Origin: Bacteroidota bacterium
GTDB lineage: Bacteria > Bacteroidota > Bacteroidia > AKYH767-A > 2013-40CM-41-45
Assembly: GCA_016721305.1 (NCBI GenBank)
Contig: JADKIH010000017.1
Span: forward strand, 1 to 64,000
Direction of reading: 5' to 3'
Length of the DNA stretch: 64,000 bases
Shown here: positions 10,441 to 19,286 of the stretch, piece after piece
How positions within the stretch are numbered: the first letter of the stretch is position 1
Layout of the letters: each line of letters opens with the position of its first letter
Notes under the pieces: generated by a model
What the model saw: the letters and a program-made list of their open reading frames with translations, nothing else
What the model was told of the DNA's origin: nothing
Databases searched by the model: none
Translations under genes and position numbers: made by a program

Positions 10441-12574
10441 TTATTTAACTAATTTCTTTCTTGTATCACCTATCAATTGCGAATGTTGCTTTTTGAATTC
10501 TGAATTCTGAATTCTGAATTGCCTACTGATGGGCTTGCAAGCCACGAGCGTAAGGACCGTCTCCAACGCCACAATCTCCTGCTTCTGATTCACGACCTGA
10601 ACGTACCATTCCACAACTCCTTGCGGAATTTGCCCTTCGCGATTGTCTTTTTTCGTTTTACGCTGACAGGTTAACTTCACCTGAATCGTATCGCCCGGAT
10701 AAACGGGTTGAATGAAACGTAAATTATCTAATCCGTAGTTGGCAAGTACAGGTCCTCTCTTTGGATCCACGAACAAGCCCGCTGCTGCAGAAATCACGAA
10801 GTAACCGTGAGCCACTCTTCTTTCGAAGATGGATCCTTCGAGCGATGTTTCATCGGTGTGTGCGTAGAAGAAATCTCCACTCACTCCGGCAAAATTCACA
10901 ACGTCGGCTTCTGTAACAGTGCGTTTATGTGTAATGAGCGTATCGCCCACTTGTATTTCTTCGAAATATTTGCGGAAAGGATGAATAACATCTTCTTTCA
11001 TTTCCGCACCCGGCAAATAGGTATTCAAAATCTTTGTCAAAGTCGTCGGTGATCCCTGCAACGCAGTACGCTGCATGTAATGATGAACACCACGAATTCC
11101 ACCCATCTCTTCGCCACCGCCTGCACGTCCCGGTCCGCCATGTACTAAGTGCGGAAGCGGAGAACCATGTCCGGTCGATTCGCCTGCACACTCTTTGTTG
11201 ATGATGACCATCCGACCATGCATACAGGCAGAGCCTAGTACGATGTCTTTTGCAAAATGGTTATCTGCCGTAAACACGGAGCCAACCAGACTGCCTTTTC
11301 CCATCTTCGCCAACTCGGCTGCTTCTTCGTTGTTGCGGTATGGCATCACGGTACTAACCGGTCCAAACGCTTCAACCGAATGCGCTTCGGTGCTATTCAT
11401 CGGATCTTTGCAGTAAAGCAACATCGATGAAATGAACGATCCTCTTTCGGAATCAGCTCCTACAACATCAACTTTATCTAAATCGCCGTACACCAATTCG
11501 CTCGATTTCATGAGCAGGCGTACTTTATCTTTTACATCTTTTACTTGGCCTTTGCTTGCCAATGGTCCCATACGAACGCCTTCTACCGAAGGATCGCCGA
11601 TGATATTGCTCTTTAAGCGTTCACGAAGTGAGTTGATCACCACTTCCGTCATATTCTCCGGAACAATGATGCGACGAATTGCAGTACATTTTTGTCCGGC
11701 CTTTAATCGTCATCTCTCTCGTCACTTCTTTGATGAAGAGCTTAAACTCTTCTGTCTCCGGAGTGCAATCGGTTCCAAGTATGCAGCAGTTCAGTGAATC
11801 TGCTTCCATATTGAAACGAATCGAATTATTTACAATGGCAGGATGACTCTTCAGCATTCGTCCTGTTTCGGCCGAACCTGTGAACGTCACAACATCCTGA
11901 CAAGTCAGATGCTCAAATAGATCGCCGACGCTTCCGCAAACAAGCTGAAGCGAGCCTTCAGGTAGAATTCCCGAAGCAACGATTTCGCGAACGACTAATT
12001 CGGTGAGATAGGAGGTAGAGGTCGCAGGTTTCACGATCGCAGGCACGCCGGCGAGGAGATTCACAGCAATTTTCTCCAACATACCCCAAACCGGGAAGTT
12101 GAACGCATTAATATGTATAGCCACTCCTTCGAGAGGTACACATATATGATGGCCGACGAAGGATCCGTTTTTCGAGATCATTTCCATATTGCCATCTACA
12201 TAGAATGACTCATCGGGCAATTCGCGACGACCTTTGCTGGCGTAAACGAATAAGTTACCTATACCGCCATCAATATCAATCCATGAATCCGCTTTTGTAG
12301 CTCCCGTGGCAGCCGACAAAGCATAAAACATTTTCTTCTTCTCGTTCAGATGCATGGCTAATGCTTTGAGCATTCGCGCACGTTCGTGAAACGTCATTTT
12401 GCGCAGCTTATGACCTGCCTGCTTACGCCCGAATTCGAGCATAGCGTTAAAGTCCAAGCCCTTACTAGTGGAGGTAAAAATCTCCTCTCCTGTGATGGCA
12501 TTGAACAGCGGGGTGCCGGCACCTTCGCCCTCGATCCAGCGACCGAGTGTATAATTTTTAAGCTTTTCAGCCAT
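10441..12574 (-). CDS. paaZ: PaaZ: aldehyde dehydrogenase / MaoC hydratase fusion, one frameshift
   Basis: Bifunctional phenylacetate enzyme: the MaoC part opens oxepin-CoA and the aldehyde dehydrogenase part oxidises the resulting semialdehyde. The N-terminal dehydrogenase domain (residues 1-520) has the catalytic Glu in FNMEADSLN (about 256) and the catalytic Cys in AGQKCTA (about 295). The C-terminal hotdog domain (about 530-675) has VSGDFFYAHTDE with the Asp/His pair. An extra G at about 11700 (AAAGGCCGG instead of AAAGCCGG) breaks the frame just before the Cys; both halves are otherwise intact, so a sequencing indel is likely. The last ~25 residues, after VACKPISR, are encoded by a GAATTCTGAATTCTGAATT repeat, so the native stop seems to have been lost or displaced. 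A good promoter lies about 140 bases upstream of the start. Confidence 0.9.
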
Positions 12575-12715
12575 GGTTATTTCAACAAATTAGGGGCGAC
12601 TATTTCCACTCCGGCTATCCATGCGGATTCCGGCGGAAATATCGACCATTTACTCAAATTCAGCCTGTTATGGCCTGTGGGGGTCCTTAATAAAGAGTTA
12701 GGAAAATCGAGTGAG

Positions 12716-12745
12716 CAAAGATAACCCAAAGTAGGCTGATGTCAA
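12716..12745 (-). promoter_or_regulatory. Bacteroidota-type promoter of paaZ
   Basis: On the minus strand TTG (12745-12743), a 19-base spacer, then TATCTTTG (12723-12716), matching the TTTG / TAnnTTTG pattern of the Bacteroidota housekeeping sigma factor. The implied leader is about 130-140 bases. Confidence 0.6.
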
Positions 12746-12837
12746 GCTATTTAAGAGGGAAATACAGGACTTTAACCATCTTTTTTTCGCTCCGGGAAAA
12801 TTCACCGGAAATAGTTGACTAATTAATCCTCAACTCC

Positions 12838-12867
12838 TTGTATTTTGTTGAAAATTATCTACATTTG
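12838..12867 (+). promoter_or_regulatory. Bacteroidota-type promoter of rpsF-rpsR-rplI
   Basis: TTG at 12838-12840, a 19-base spacer, TACATTTG at 12860-12867. Same spacing as the paaZ and rpsT promoters. Leader of about 30 bases to the rpsF ATG. Confidence 0.65.
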
Positions 12868-12902
12868 CAGCCCATAAAAAAATCTCCGTAAAACAAACAA
12901 AC

Positions 12903-13262
12903 ATGCCAAATCAGTACGAGATGGTGTTCATCATGACTCCTGTTCTTTCGGAGGAACAGATGATGGATACTGTCAACAAATTCAAGAAAATCCTCACCGA
13001 CAACGGTTCCGACATTGTTTTTGAAAACAATTGGGGATTGCGCAAACTGGCTTACCCTATCCAGAAAAAAAACACAGGGTTTTATTATCTGATTGAGTTC
13101 AAAGCACCGGGCGAATTAATTGGCAAGGTGGAAACTGAATTCAAGCGTGATGAAAGAATTATGCGCTTCCTTACGATTGCTCTCGACAAACATGCCGTTG
13201 CTTACAACGAAAAAAAGCGTAAAAACGCTGCGTTGAAAAAAGAAGAAGAAAAAGTAGCTTAA
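12903..13262 (+). CDS. rpsF: 30S ribosomal protein S6
   Basis: Binds 16S rRNA in the platform of the small subunit as a pair with S18. The 119-residue product has the S6 pattern: MPNQYEMVFIMTPVLSEEQ at the start, NWGLRKLAYPIQKKNTGFYY in the middle and FKRDERIMRFLTIALDKH, followed by a short Lys/Glu-rich tail as is common in this phylum. First gene of the classical rpsF-rpsR-rplI operon, with a promoter directly upstream. The frame is intact. Confidence 0.97.
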   Translation: MPNQYEMVFIMTPVLSEEQMMDTVNKFKKILTDNGSDIVFENNWGLRKLAYPIQKKNTGFYYLIEFKAPGELIGKVETEFKRDERIMRFLTIALDKHAVAYNEKKRKNAALKKEEEKVA

Positions 13263-13275
13263 ACAACACAGAACG

Positions 13276-13542
13276 ATGAGCCAATCAAACGAAGTACGTT
13301 ACCTCAACCCGCCTGCGGTTGACACGTCAAAGAAAAAGTATTGCCGCTTCAAAAAGAACGGCATTAAATACATCGACTACAAAGATGCTAACTTCCTGCT
13401 CCGTTTTGTGAACGAGCAAGGTAAGATCCTTCCACGCCGTCTTACAGGTACATCCCTGAAATTTCAGCGTAAGGTTGGACAATCAATTAAACGCGCGCGT
13501 CACCTTGCGTTGATGCCGTATGTATCTGATTTATTAAAATAA
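13276..13542 (+). CDS. rpsR: 30S ribosomal protein S18
   Basis: Small-subunit platform protein that pairs with S6. 88 residues, with KKKYCRFKKNGIKYIDYKDA near the N-terminus and the conserved ILPRRLTGTSLKFQRKV followed by IKRARHLALMPYV. Only the first Cys of zinc-binding S18 forms remains, as usual in this group. It begins 13 bases after rpsF and is followed closely by rplI. Confidence 0.97.
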   Translation: MSQSNEVRYLNPPAVDTSKKKYCRFKKNGIKYIDYKDANFLLRFVNEQGKILPRRLTGTSLKFQRKVGQSIKRARHLALMPYVSDLLK

Positions 13543-13555
13543 GGAGGACTGACCC

Positions 13556-14002
13556 ATGGATATCATTTTAAAACAAGACGTCGATAATCTCGGTTATGCC
13601 GACGAAGTGGTGAAAGTTCGCCCTGGTTACGGCCGTAACTACCTTATTCCACGTGGCCTTGCTATCATGGCTAGCGTTGAAAATCGTAAGATACTTGCCG
13701 AAACAATGAAACAACGCGCTCACAAAGCACAAAAGATCAGAGGAGATGCTGAAGCTGTTGCAAAACAACTCGAAGCTATGACTCTTAAGATCGGTGCGAA
13801 AGTGGGAGAGAGCGGAAAGATTTACGGTTCTGTCAATGCTCTGCAATTGGCCGACGTACTCGCTAAACACGGCGTGAACGTTGATCGTAAGAAAATCCAC
13901 CTCGATTCTGAACACATCAAAGCTCTGGGCACTTACACTGCAATGGTGAATCTGCACAAAGATGTGAAAGTGAAAGTAACATTTGAAGTAATCGCTGAGT
14001 AA
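13556..14002 (+). CDS. rplI: 50S ribosomal protein L9
   Basis: Elongated large-subunit protein at the base of the L1 stalk. 148 residues: the N-terminal rRNA-binding domain MDIILKQDVDNLGYADEVVK with the signature VRPGYGRNYLIPRGLA, a long connecting helix (about 42-75) and the C-terminal domain with KIGESGKIYGSV-like residues (about 83-92). It has a strong AAGGAGG ribosome-binding site 9 bases before the ATG, unusual in this window, where most genes lack one. Last gene of the operon; a terminator follows. Confidence 0.97.
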   Translation: MDIILKQDVDNLGYADEVVKVRPGYGRNYLIPRGLAIMASVENRKILAETMKQRAHKAQKIRGDAEAVAKQLEAMTLKIGAKVGESGKIYGSVNALQLADVLAKHGVNVDRKKIHLDSEHIKALGTYTAMVNLHKDVKVKVTFEVIAE

Positions 14003-14025
14003 TCAGCATTGCTTGCAAGAATAAC

Positions 14026-14055
14026 GGGCTGTCTCTTTTAGGGGCAGCCTTTTTT
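14026..14055 (+). terminator. Terminator of the rpsF-rpsR-rplI operon
   Basis: GGGCTG and CAGCC form a short stem around TCTCTTTTAGGGG, followed by nine T. Decayed copies of the same hairpin recur at about 14337 and 14633 as part of the tandem duplication described next. Confidence 0.75.
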
Positions 14056-14660
14056 TTTGAAGTCAAAAATCAAAAGTCAAAAGCCAAAAGCTGCTTACCT
14101 GAAGTAAGCAGTTGCGAATAATTCAGCTATTAGTCCCGTAGGGACGACCTGCTTGTAGAAACAAATCAAACCCAGAATTCAAGCTCCGTAGGAGCGACCT
14201 AAATTCCTTTTATTCTTTCGGCTTCGGTTCGTAGGCCGCTCCTACGGAGCTAATCATCCGATGTCGATGCGTTCTACACACAGTACGCTCCTACGGAGCT
14301 TTTATTCGAATTTCAATCCTCTCTTACGATAATATCGGGTAATCTCTTTTTAGGGGCGGATTTTTTTTGAAGTCAAAAGCCAAAAGCTGCTTACTTGAAG
14401 TAAGCAGTTGCAAATAATTCAGCTATTAGTCCCGTAGGGACGACCTGTTTGTAGAAGGAAATCAAACCCAGGATTCAAGCTCCGTAGGAGCGACCTAAAT
14501 CCGTTTTATTATATCAGCTTCGATTCACAGGCCGCTCCTACGGAGCTAATGTTCCGATGTCGATGCGTTCTACAAACAGTGCGCTCCTACGGAGCTATGG
14601 TTCCAATTTCATTCCTCTCTTACGATAATATCGGGTTGTCTCTTTTTAGGGGCAGCATTT
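14026..14660. repeat. Tandem ~300-base duplication carrying CTCCGTAGGAG palindromes
   Basis: A unit beginning at the terminator motif (GGG..TCTCTTTTAGG) at 14026 is repeated at 14337 and starts a third time at 14633 (periods 311 and 296). Each full unit has, in order, AAAGTCAAAAGCCAAAAGC words, AGTCCCGTAGGGACGACCTG, AGCTCCGTAGGAGCGACCT, and two inverted CGCTCCTACGGAGCT palindromes. The two units differ by scattered substitutions, so the duplication is not recent. No reading frame with protein character is present. Confidence 0.85.
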
Positions 14661-14793
14661 TTTTTAAGGCCAAAATCAAAAGTCAAAAACCAAAAGGGCG
14701 GAGGCTTGGATTGATCCTGATTGTGTTTTTTTGAATTCAAAATTTTGCGTTGAACTTATAATTGCTTTCAATGCAATGTACTTTGTCGGGAAT

Positions 14794-15113
14794 GGAATGT
14801 GCGACCCCGATGGGGTCGGGTGGGTGTGCGCATTCTTTCTACCATTGTTGGACCCCGATGGGGTCCTTATGTTGTTGGTATTTCGTTTCTCAAGATTAGT
14901 GCGACTTTCAGGGTTGCACAATTTGCCAATCAAAGTTCTTTTTGCCTATGAATTCAATTAGAAATGATTTGTGTAGGAAAACGATTCTAGTCAATTTTTG
15001 AAGCCGCTTGTTCAGTCATATGCGTTTTCTACTGGCTGGACCCCATAGGGGTCCCACAATGGTAGCAGGTGAAATATCGCCCGCCGTCGACCCCATCGGG
15101 GTCGCACAAATGG
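14794..15113. repeat. Nested pairs of GACCCCGATGGGGTC palindromes
   Basis: Four palindromic elements lie at 14797-14818, 14842-14866, 15039-15063 and 15088-15109. The first matches the reverse complement of the fourth at 21 of 22 positions (TGTGCGACCCCGATGGGGTC core). The second matches that of the third at about 22 of 25 (CCATTGT(T/G)GGACCCC core). They form outer and inner arms around a 172-base centre. This resembles REP/BIME-type intergenic elements. The rest of the spacer to 15224 shows no gene. Confidence 0.85.
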
Positions 15114-15224
15114 CCATTCATTATAGCGTTAATAAACGTTTTCCGTCGTTGGAATTCATATCTCAAAAGACGAACAATTCAATTTTTGGGAGATGATTTA
15201 AATTGATATTCCTGATTTTAAAAT

Positions 15225-16721
15225 TCATTCTTTCACGAAAAGCTTTGTCGTAATATGCTCCCGGCAGTGAATAACTATCATGTAGGCTGCAGGTAACAGT
15301 CGACGAAGATCCAGTGTCTCTTCATTCATACTTCCGATTGTTCTACTGAGTTGCTTCCCGTCCAAAGTGTAAATCTCAATCGACTCGGGAATTTCTTTGC
15401 AGACGATATTCAGGTATTCTGATGTTGGATTAGGAAAGATCTGTGCTTGCGTTTCTTTAAATTGCTCTTCAATAGACACGGAAAGACATTCGGTAGATAC
15501 CGGAATCACATGATTGATGACGGGCAGGTGCGACACGGCCAGAGTAGGAGTAGACCCATTGATCATTGTTAGCGTTGTACGCAATGAGCTACCGTAAATT
15601 GATGTTCTGAAAGGGGATAATGGTACGGTTGAACAACTAACACCTGTGCTGTCATGTTTAAACATCTGCTCTGTCATGAAGATCCAATAATAGCCATCAC
15701 CGGTATTTAGGCCGGTGGAAGTCCAGGAGTATTTGGAAGGTGCGGGTGAATAATTAGCGGAAATTGGATCACCTGCTGTATCCACCATCATTGAAAACTG
15801 ATTATAATAGTCAAGCGAACCCGTCACTAACAATTTCGATGTATCAACGTTAAATATTGAAGTGATGAAAGTAGAGGTTCCGATATTTACATCATCTCTT
15901 GCTGCCCAGAGGAAGTACCCGTTCTTGTCGAGCTTAAAAAGATCATCGCTTTCTCTATAAAAGTTATTGAACTGGGCATCGACTCCATAAATGGACGAAT
16001 CCGGACCTTCTACAATTTTTCGAATACCATAGCTTTTCCAGCTATTCGTATTACAACTGACCGACCAAAGGAGATTTGCACTGCTGTCGAGTTTTACAAT
16101 CTCATATTTGCCAAGAACGAGTAAATAACCCTTGTCCATTGTTCTTTCCATCTCCGTGAAGGTGTCAACTGAATCAAATGTACGACTCGATGAAATATTA
16201 CCTGAGGTATCGGCAAAGAATATAGCGGGAAGCGCTTTTGCATGAGGGGTGTCGAAATAATATCCGCTTATAAGTATTGAATCAGTGCCGTATTCCTCCA
16301 TGCCATTGAAAATGCATACAGTATCAGGATAAATTTCGTATGACTTGCTCCATAAAAAATGCCCGTTTTCGTCAAGACTCAGAATTGCGTATGAAAGACA
16401 AATCAGATAATTGTTGCTTTGTTTTAATTGTATAACAGATTTTACATTTCCGGTAGAAGGATATTGAGCACTGTCAAGAAGAGTCGACCAAATGGTGTCA
16501 CCTTGCATGTTTACCTTAAGAAAAAATGGATTGGTTGTGTAATTCCCGGGATCCGGCCGAAATGTATTCCCGCATATTAAAACACACGAATCTTTAGTTA
16601 GAAAGGAATACTCCGAATTCAGCGTATCACCTGTATGAGTAAATGATTTTGTAAAAGTTTGCGCATTGATACTGCAGCAGAAATTAAAGATTAGCAAAAA
16701 TGCTATACTAAGTATTCTCAT
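15225..16721 (-). CDS. Secreted T9SS cargo protein of unknown function
   Basis: 498 residues from the ATG at 16721, chosen because the signal peptide MRILSIAFLLIFNFCCSINA starts there; an in-frame TTG or ATG seven codons upstream would only add a non-signal stretch. The body has repeated beta-propeller-like strands of the form KxDxxGxxLW (NGHFLWSKSYEI, SANLLWSVSCN, NGYFLWAARDD), typical of SBBP/PQQ-like repeats. The tail QIFPNPTSEYLNIVC, IEIYTLDGKQLSRTI and LLPAAYMIVIH ending LFVKE is a type A T9SS sorting domain. The protein should end up at the cell surface. A TAGTTTCG sequence about 40 bases upstream resembles a -7 box. Confidence 0.8.
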   Translation of the reverse strand: MRILSIAFLLIFNFCCSINAQTFTKSFTHTGDTLNSEYSFLTKDSCVLICGNTFRPDPGNYTTNPFFLKVNMQGDTIWSTLLDSAQYPSTGNVKSVIQLKQSNNYLICLSYAILSLDENGHFLWSKSYEIYPDTVCIFNGMEEYGTDSILISGYYFDTPHAKALPAIFFADTSGNISSSRTFDSVDTFTEMERTMDKGYLLVLGKYEIVKLDSSANLLWSVSCNTNSWKSYGIRKIVEGPDSSIYGVDAQFNNFYRESDDLFKLDKNGYFLWAARDDVNIGTSTFITSIFNVDTSKLLVTGSLDYYNQFSMMVDTAGDPISANYSPAPSKYSWTSTGLNTGDGYYWIFMTEQMFKHDSTGVSCSTVPLSPFRTSIYGSSLRTTLTMINGSTPTLAVSHLPVINHVIPVSTECLSVSIEEQFKETQAQIFPNPTSEYLNIVCKEIPESIEIYTLDGKQLSRTIGSMNEETLDLRRLLPAAYMIVIHCREHITTKLFVKE

Positions 16722-16848
16722 AAAAATCTCTAAAGGTTGCATTGTTTTCGAAACTAATATGGTTTAGAATCGGCTTGACAATTGAACAGCAAATTAAAAC
16801 TTCACCAACTTCCGGTATTCATTGGAAGAAGGCCATCTAAAATAGTAA

Positions 16849-18081
16849 TTATTCGTGACGTAACGCCTCAATCGGATCCAGCTTCGCAGCCTTCGCCGCA
16901 GGATAAAATCCGGAAAGCATTCCAACTACAAAGCATAAAACAAGGCCGAGGATAATCCAGTTCCATGGGATGAAAAAGCCAGAATCGAGTGCTGCGCCCA
17001 TGGCATTGCCGGCGAGAATGCCTAAAATTACTCCCAACACACCGCCGAGCTGGCAAATCATAATAGCTTCCGTAAGGAACTGCTGTCGTATAACTGCCGG
17101 TGTTGCTCCTAGCGCTTTTCGGATACCGATTTCTCTTGTTCGTTCCGTGACTGAAACGAGCATGATATTCATTAATCCAATCGCCGCTCCGATGAGTGTG
17201 ATGAAGGCGATGATGGTTGCTAAAATTCTGATGAAAGAAAGCTGATCGATGAAAAGCTTCGCGATACTATCACTCTTTGTAATTTCAAACGTCTCTTCTT
17301 CGCCGATGCGAACTTGTCGTATGATGCGGAATAATCCCGTTGCTTCACTGATCGCAGCTTCCATCATCTGAACATTATTTACGCTCACGTTAATGCTAAA
17401 CGACATGCCCGGACGATTGTAATTCTGCTTCACGTTGAAGAGGGGGATAATCGCAGTACGATCGCCTCCGAAGCCCATCGCTTGTCCTTTCTCTGCGAGC
17501 GTTCCCACTACGCGATACTTCGAACTTCCAATGGCAACTAACTGTCCGATCGGATCACTGCTCGGAAATAATTTATCGACGACGTCTTTTCCCAGCAAGA
17601 CGACGTTATCGCCGAAAATAATTTCATGTGTCGAGAAATTTCTGCCGCGATCAATTGTGTAACCGGCAGTGGTAATGTAATTCTCATTTCCTCCGACGAC
17701 ATTGATATTCGGATTCGTCTTTTTATCGTTATGGCTGATTGTTGATGCATGCGTCGCAAACGTGCTCACAGAAACTGTTGCCGGAAATTTATACTCTTCA
17801 GCAAAGCGCATCGCCTGATAATAATCGATCGGTTTAAAATGCTTGGCGCGACGACCTTTATTCCCGATTCGGATATTCATTCCTCGGTTTTGTATGGTGA
17901 ACGAATTGGCTCCCATACTCTGGAAATTCGAGCTGATACTATTGGTAATGGCGTCAATAGCCGTTAAAATGCCCACCAGGGCCATAATTCCGATGGCAAT
18001 AATCAATGCCGTCAGAATCGTCCGCAGGAGCTGGCTGCGTATACTTTGAAAAGCGACCTTAAAATTCTCTGAAATATCCAT
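16849..18081 (-). CDS. MacB/FtsX-type ABC transporter permease
   Basis: Inner-membrane permease of the MacB type, whose members transmit ATP hydrolysis to substrates in the periplasm rather than moving them through the membrane. 410 residues from ATG 18081 (MDISENFKVAFQSIRSQLLR). One N-terminal membrane helix (ILTALIIAIGIMALVGILTA), a large periplasmic domain (about 45-275, with FQSMGANSFTIQNRG and DPIGQLVAIGSSKYRVVG), then three C-terminal helices containing the FtsX signature VTERTREIGIRKALGA, and ending AKLDPIEALRHE. The ATPase and membrane-fusion partners are not adjacent, so the substrate cannot be guessed. The start was moved 11 codons in from the longest frame to the conserved MDIxENxKxAxxSI. 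Confidence 0.92.
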   Translation of the reverse strand: MDISENFKVAFQSIRSQLLRTILTALIIAIGIMALVGILTAIDAITNSISSNFQSMGANSFTIQNRGMNIRIGNKGRRAKHFKPIDYYQAMRFAEEYKFPATVSVSTFATHASTISHNDKKTNPNINVVGGNENYITTAGYTIDRGRNFSTHEIIFGDNVVLLGKDVVDKLFPSSDPIGQLVAIGSSKYRVVGTLAEKGQAMGFGGDRTAIIPLFNVKQNYNRPGMSFSINVSVNNVQMMEAAISEATGLFRIIRQVRIGEEETFEITKSDSIAKLFIDQLSFIRILATIIAFITLIGAAIGLMNIMLVSVTERTREIGIRKALGATPAVIRQQFLTEAIMICQLGGVLGVILGILAGNAMGAALDSGFFIPWNWIILGLVLCFVVGMLSGFYPAAKAAKLDPIEALRHE

Positions 18082-18246
18082 AAAATCGATGTGAAAGTAG
18101 AAAACGCTTTCCAATATTACCTAAAAATGGCCGTTAAACAGTGTTAAGAGTGGTACAATTGCAAGAGATTGCTATATTTCGCAACAGTAATTGTCTAAAA
18201 CTCGTATCTTTACGTCTCAACATAGAAATCTAAAAACCCAAATAAA

Positions 18247-18501
18247 ATGAAAAAAGTATTTGCCCTTCTTTCTCTCGTTGCTTTCCTTTCAGTTAGCGCT
18301 CTTGCTCAAACTGCAGCTCCTGCTGATACGAAAGCCGATACTAAAGCAACTCACTCTTGCTGCGCAAAACCAAATGCTTCTTGCTGCAAAAATAACAAGG
18401 AAGCTAAGTCTTGCACAACAGAACAAAAAGCTGCTTGCGAAAAAGCATCTAAATCTTGCTCTCCTGCAACTCCGGAAGTAAAGAAAGACGAGAAGAAATA
18501 A
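18247..18501 (+). CDS. Small Cys-rich exported protein
   Basis: 84 residues: a signal peptide (MKKVFALLSLVAFLSVSALAQ), then a Lys/Ala-rich chain with seven Cys in SCC, SCC, SC, AC and SC settings, and a charged Lys/Asp/Glu tail. The paired Cys-Cys motifs and the lack of other structure suggest metal binding or disulfide formation in the periplasm or at the surface; this is inference. It stands alone, with a TATCTTTAC -7-like box at 18205-18213 and a strong terminator, so it is probably a short, highly expressed monocistronic gene. I do not recognise a named family. Confidence 0.8.
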   Translation: MKKVFALLSLVAFLSVSALAQTAAPADTKADTKATHSCCAKPNASCCKNNKEAKSCTTEQKAACEKASKSCSPATPEVKKDEKK

Positions 18502-18521
18502 TTTCTTCGATCTAAAAAATT

Positions 18522-18553
18522 AAAGGCCTGCTTCATTGAAGTGGGCCTTTTTT
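18522..18553 (+). terminator. Rho-independent terminator of the Cys-rich gene
   Basis: AAGGCCTGCTTC pairs with GAAGTGGGCCTT around ATT, followed by a run of T. Confidence 0.9.
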
Positions 18554-18590
18554 TATTAATTCAAAATTTATAATTCAAAAGCCAAAAGGC

Positions 18591-19286
18591 TTATAAGATA
18601 GACATCAACTCATCCAACGACCGTATTTCATGGGTTGGCTTGGCATCGTGAGGGATCATCGTCGGATTGAAATAGATCGCATCCCACCCCGCTTCCTGCG
18701 CGCCGATGACGTCGACATCCAATCCATCGCCAATCATTAAGCACTCACTAGGTTTTGCATTCGCCCGGGTAGAGGAGTAATCAAAAATGCGAATGTCGGG
18801 TTTGCGAAAGCCGGTGTGTTCGCTGATGATGATCTCCGAAAAATATTTTGTCAGATCGGAAGCTTCAAGTTTTATATGCTGTGCCTCTTCAAAACCATTC
18901 GTGATAATGTGCAATACGTATTTGTCTTGCAAATAAGAAAGCACCTCGTGCGCATGAGGGAATAAATGTTTTCTCTGGGGACTCAATCGCAAATACTCAT
19001 CCGGCAATTCTTTCGGAGCTAATTCTGCATCCAATCCCATATCCCAAAACGTAAGCGAAAATCTTTGATCACGTAACATCGCTTTGTCGATTTTGCCCAG
19101 ACGATATTGCTCCCACATCATCGCATTGCGCTCTTTGTATTTCTCGTGAAAGATTTCGAACGAAGGAACGCCGAGCCCGCTCAGATTGTATTTCTCATAC
19201 AACTCAACGAGTGTGTCGTGCGAATTGCGATCGAAATCCCAAAGAGTATTATCGAGGTCAAAAAAGATGTGGCGGTATTTCATCAT
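18591..19286 (-). CDS. HAD hydrolase, YjjG-like nucleotidase
   Basis: 231-residue haloacid dehalogenase-fold phosphatase. Motif I is FFDLDNTLWDF (nucleophile Asp about 11, with the acid Asp two further on), motif II IITNGFEEAQ (about 130), motif III Lys in GFRKPDIRIFD (about 160) and motif IV MIGDGLDVDVIGA (about 186-200). The alpha-helical cap between motifs I and II and the N-terminal KYRHIFFDLDNTL fit the YjjG group, which removes phosphate from non-standard pyrimidine nucleotides; the exact substrate is inferred. The start overlaps the stop of the upstream membrane-protein gene (ATGA), so the two are translationally coupled. Confidence 0.9.
   Translation of the reverse strand: MMKYRHIFFDLDNTLWDFDRNSHDTLVELYEKYNLSGLGVPSFEIFHEKYKERNAMMWEQYRLGKIDKAMLRDQRFSLTFWDMGLDAELAPKELPDEYLRLSPQRKHLFPHAHEVLSYLQDKYVLHIITNGFEEAQHIKLEASDLTKYFSEIIISEHTGFRKPDIRIFDYSSTRANAKPSECLMIGDGLDVDVIGAQEAGWDAIYFNPTMIPHDAKPTHEIRSLDELMSIL

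Noticed and set aside
11432..11797. 121-residue plus-strand frame
   Set aside because: Mirror of the paaZ dehydrogenase domain across the frameshift.
14026..15113. Possible CRISPR or IS element
   Set aside because: Palindromic units differ in spacing and type, no spacers of equal length, and no transposase frame in the block.
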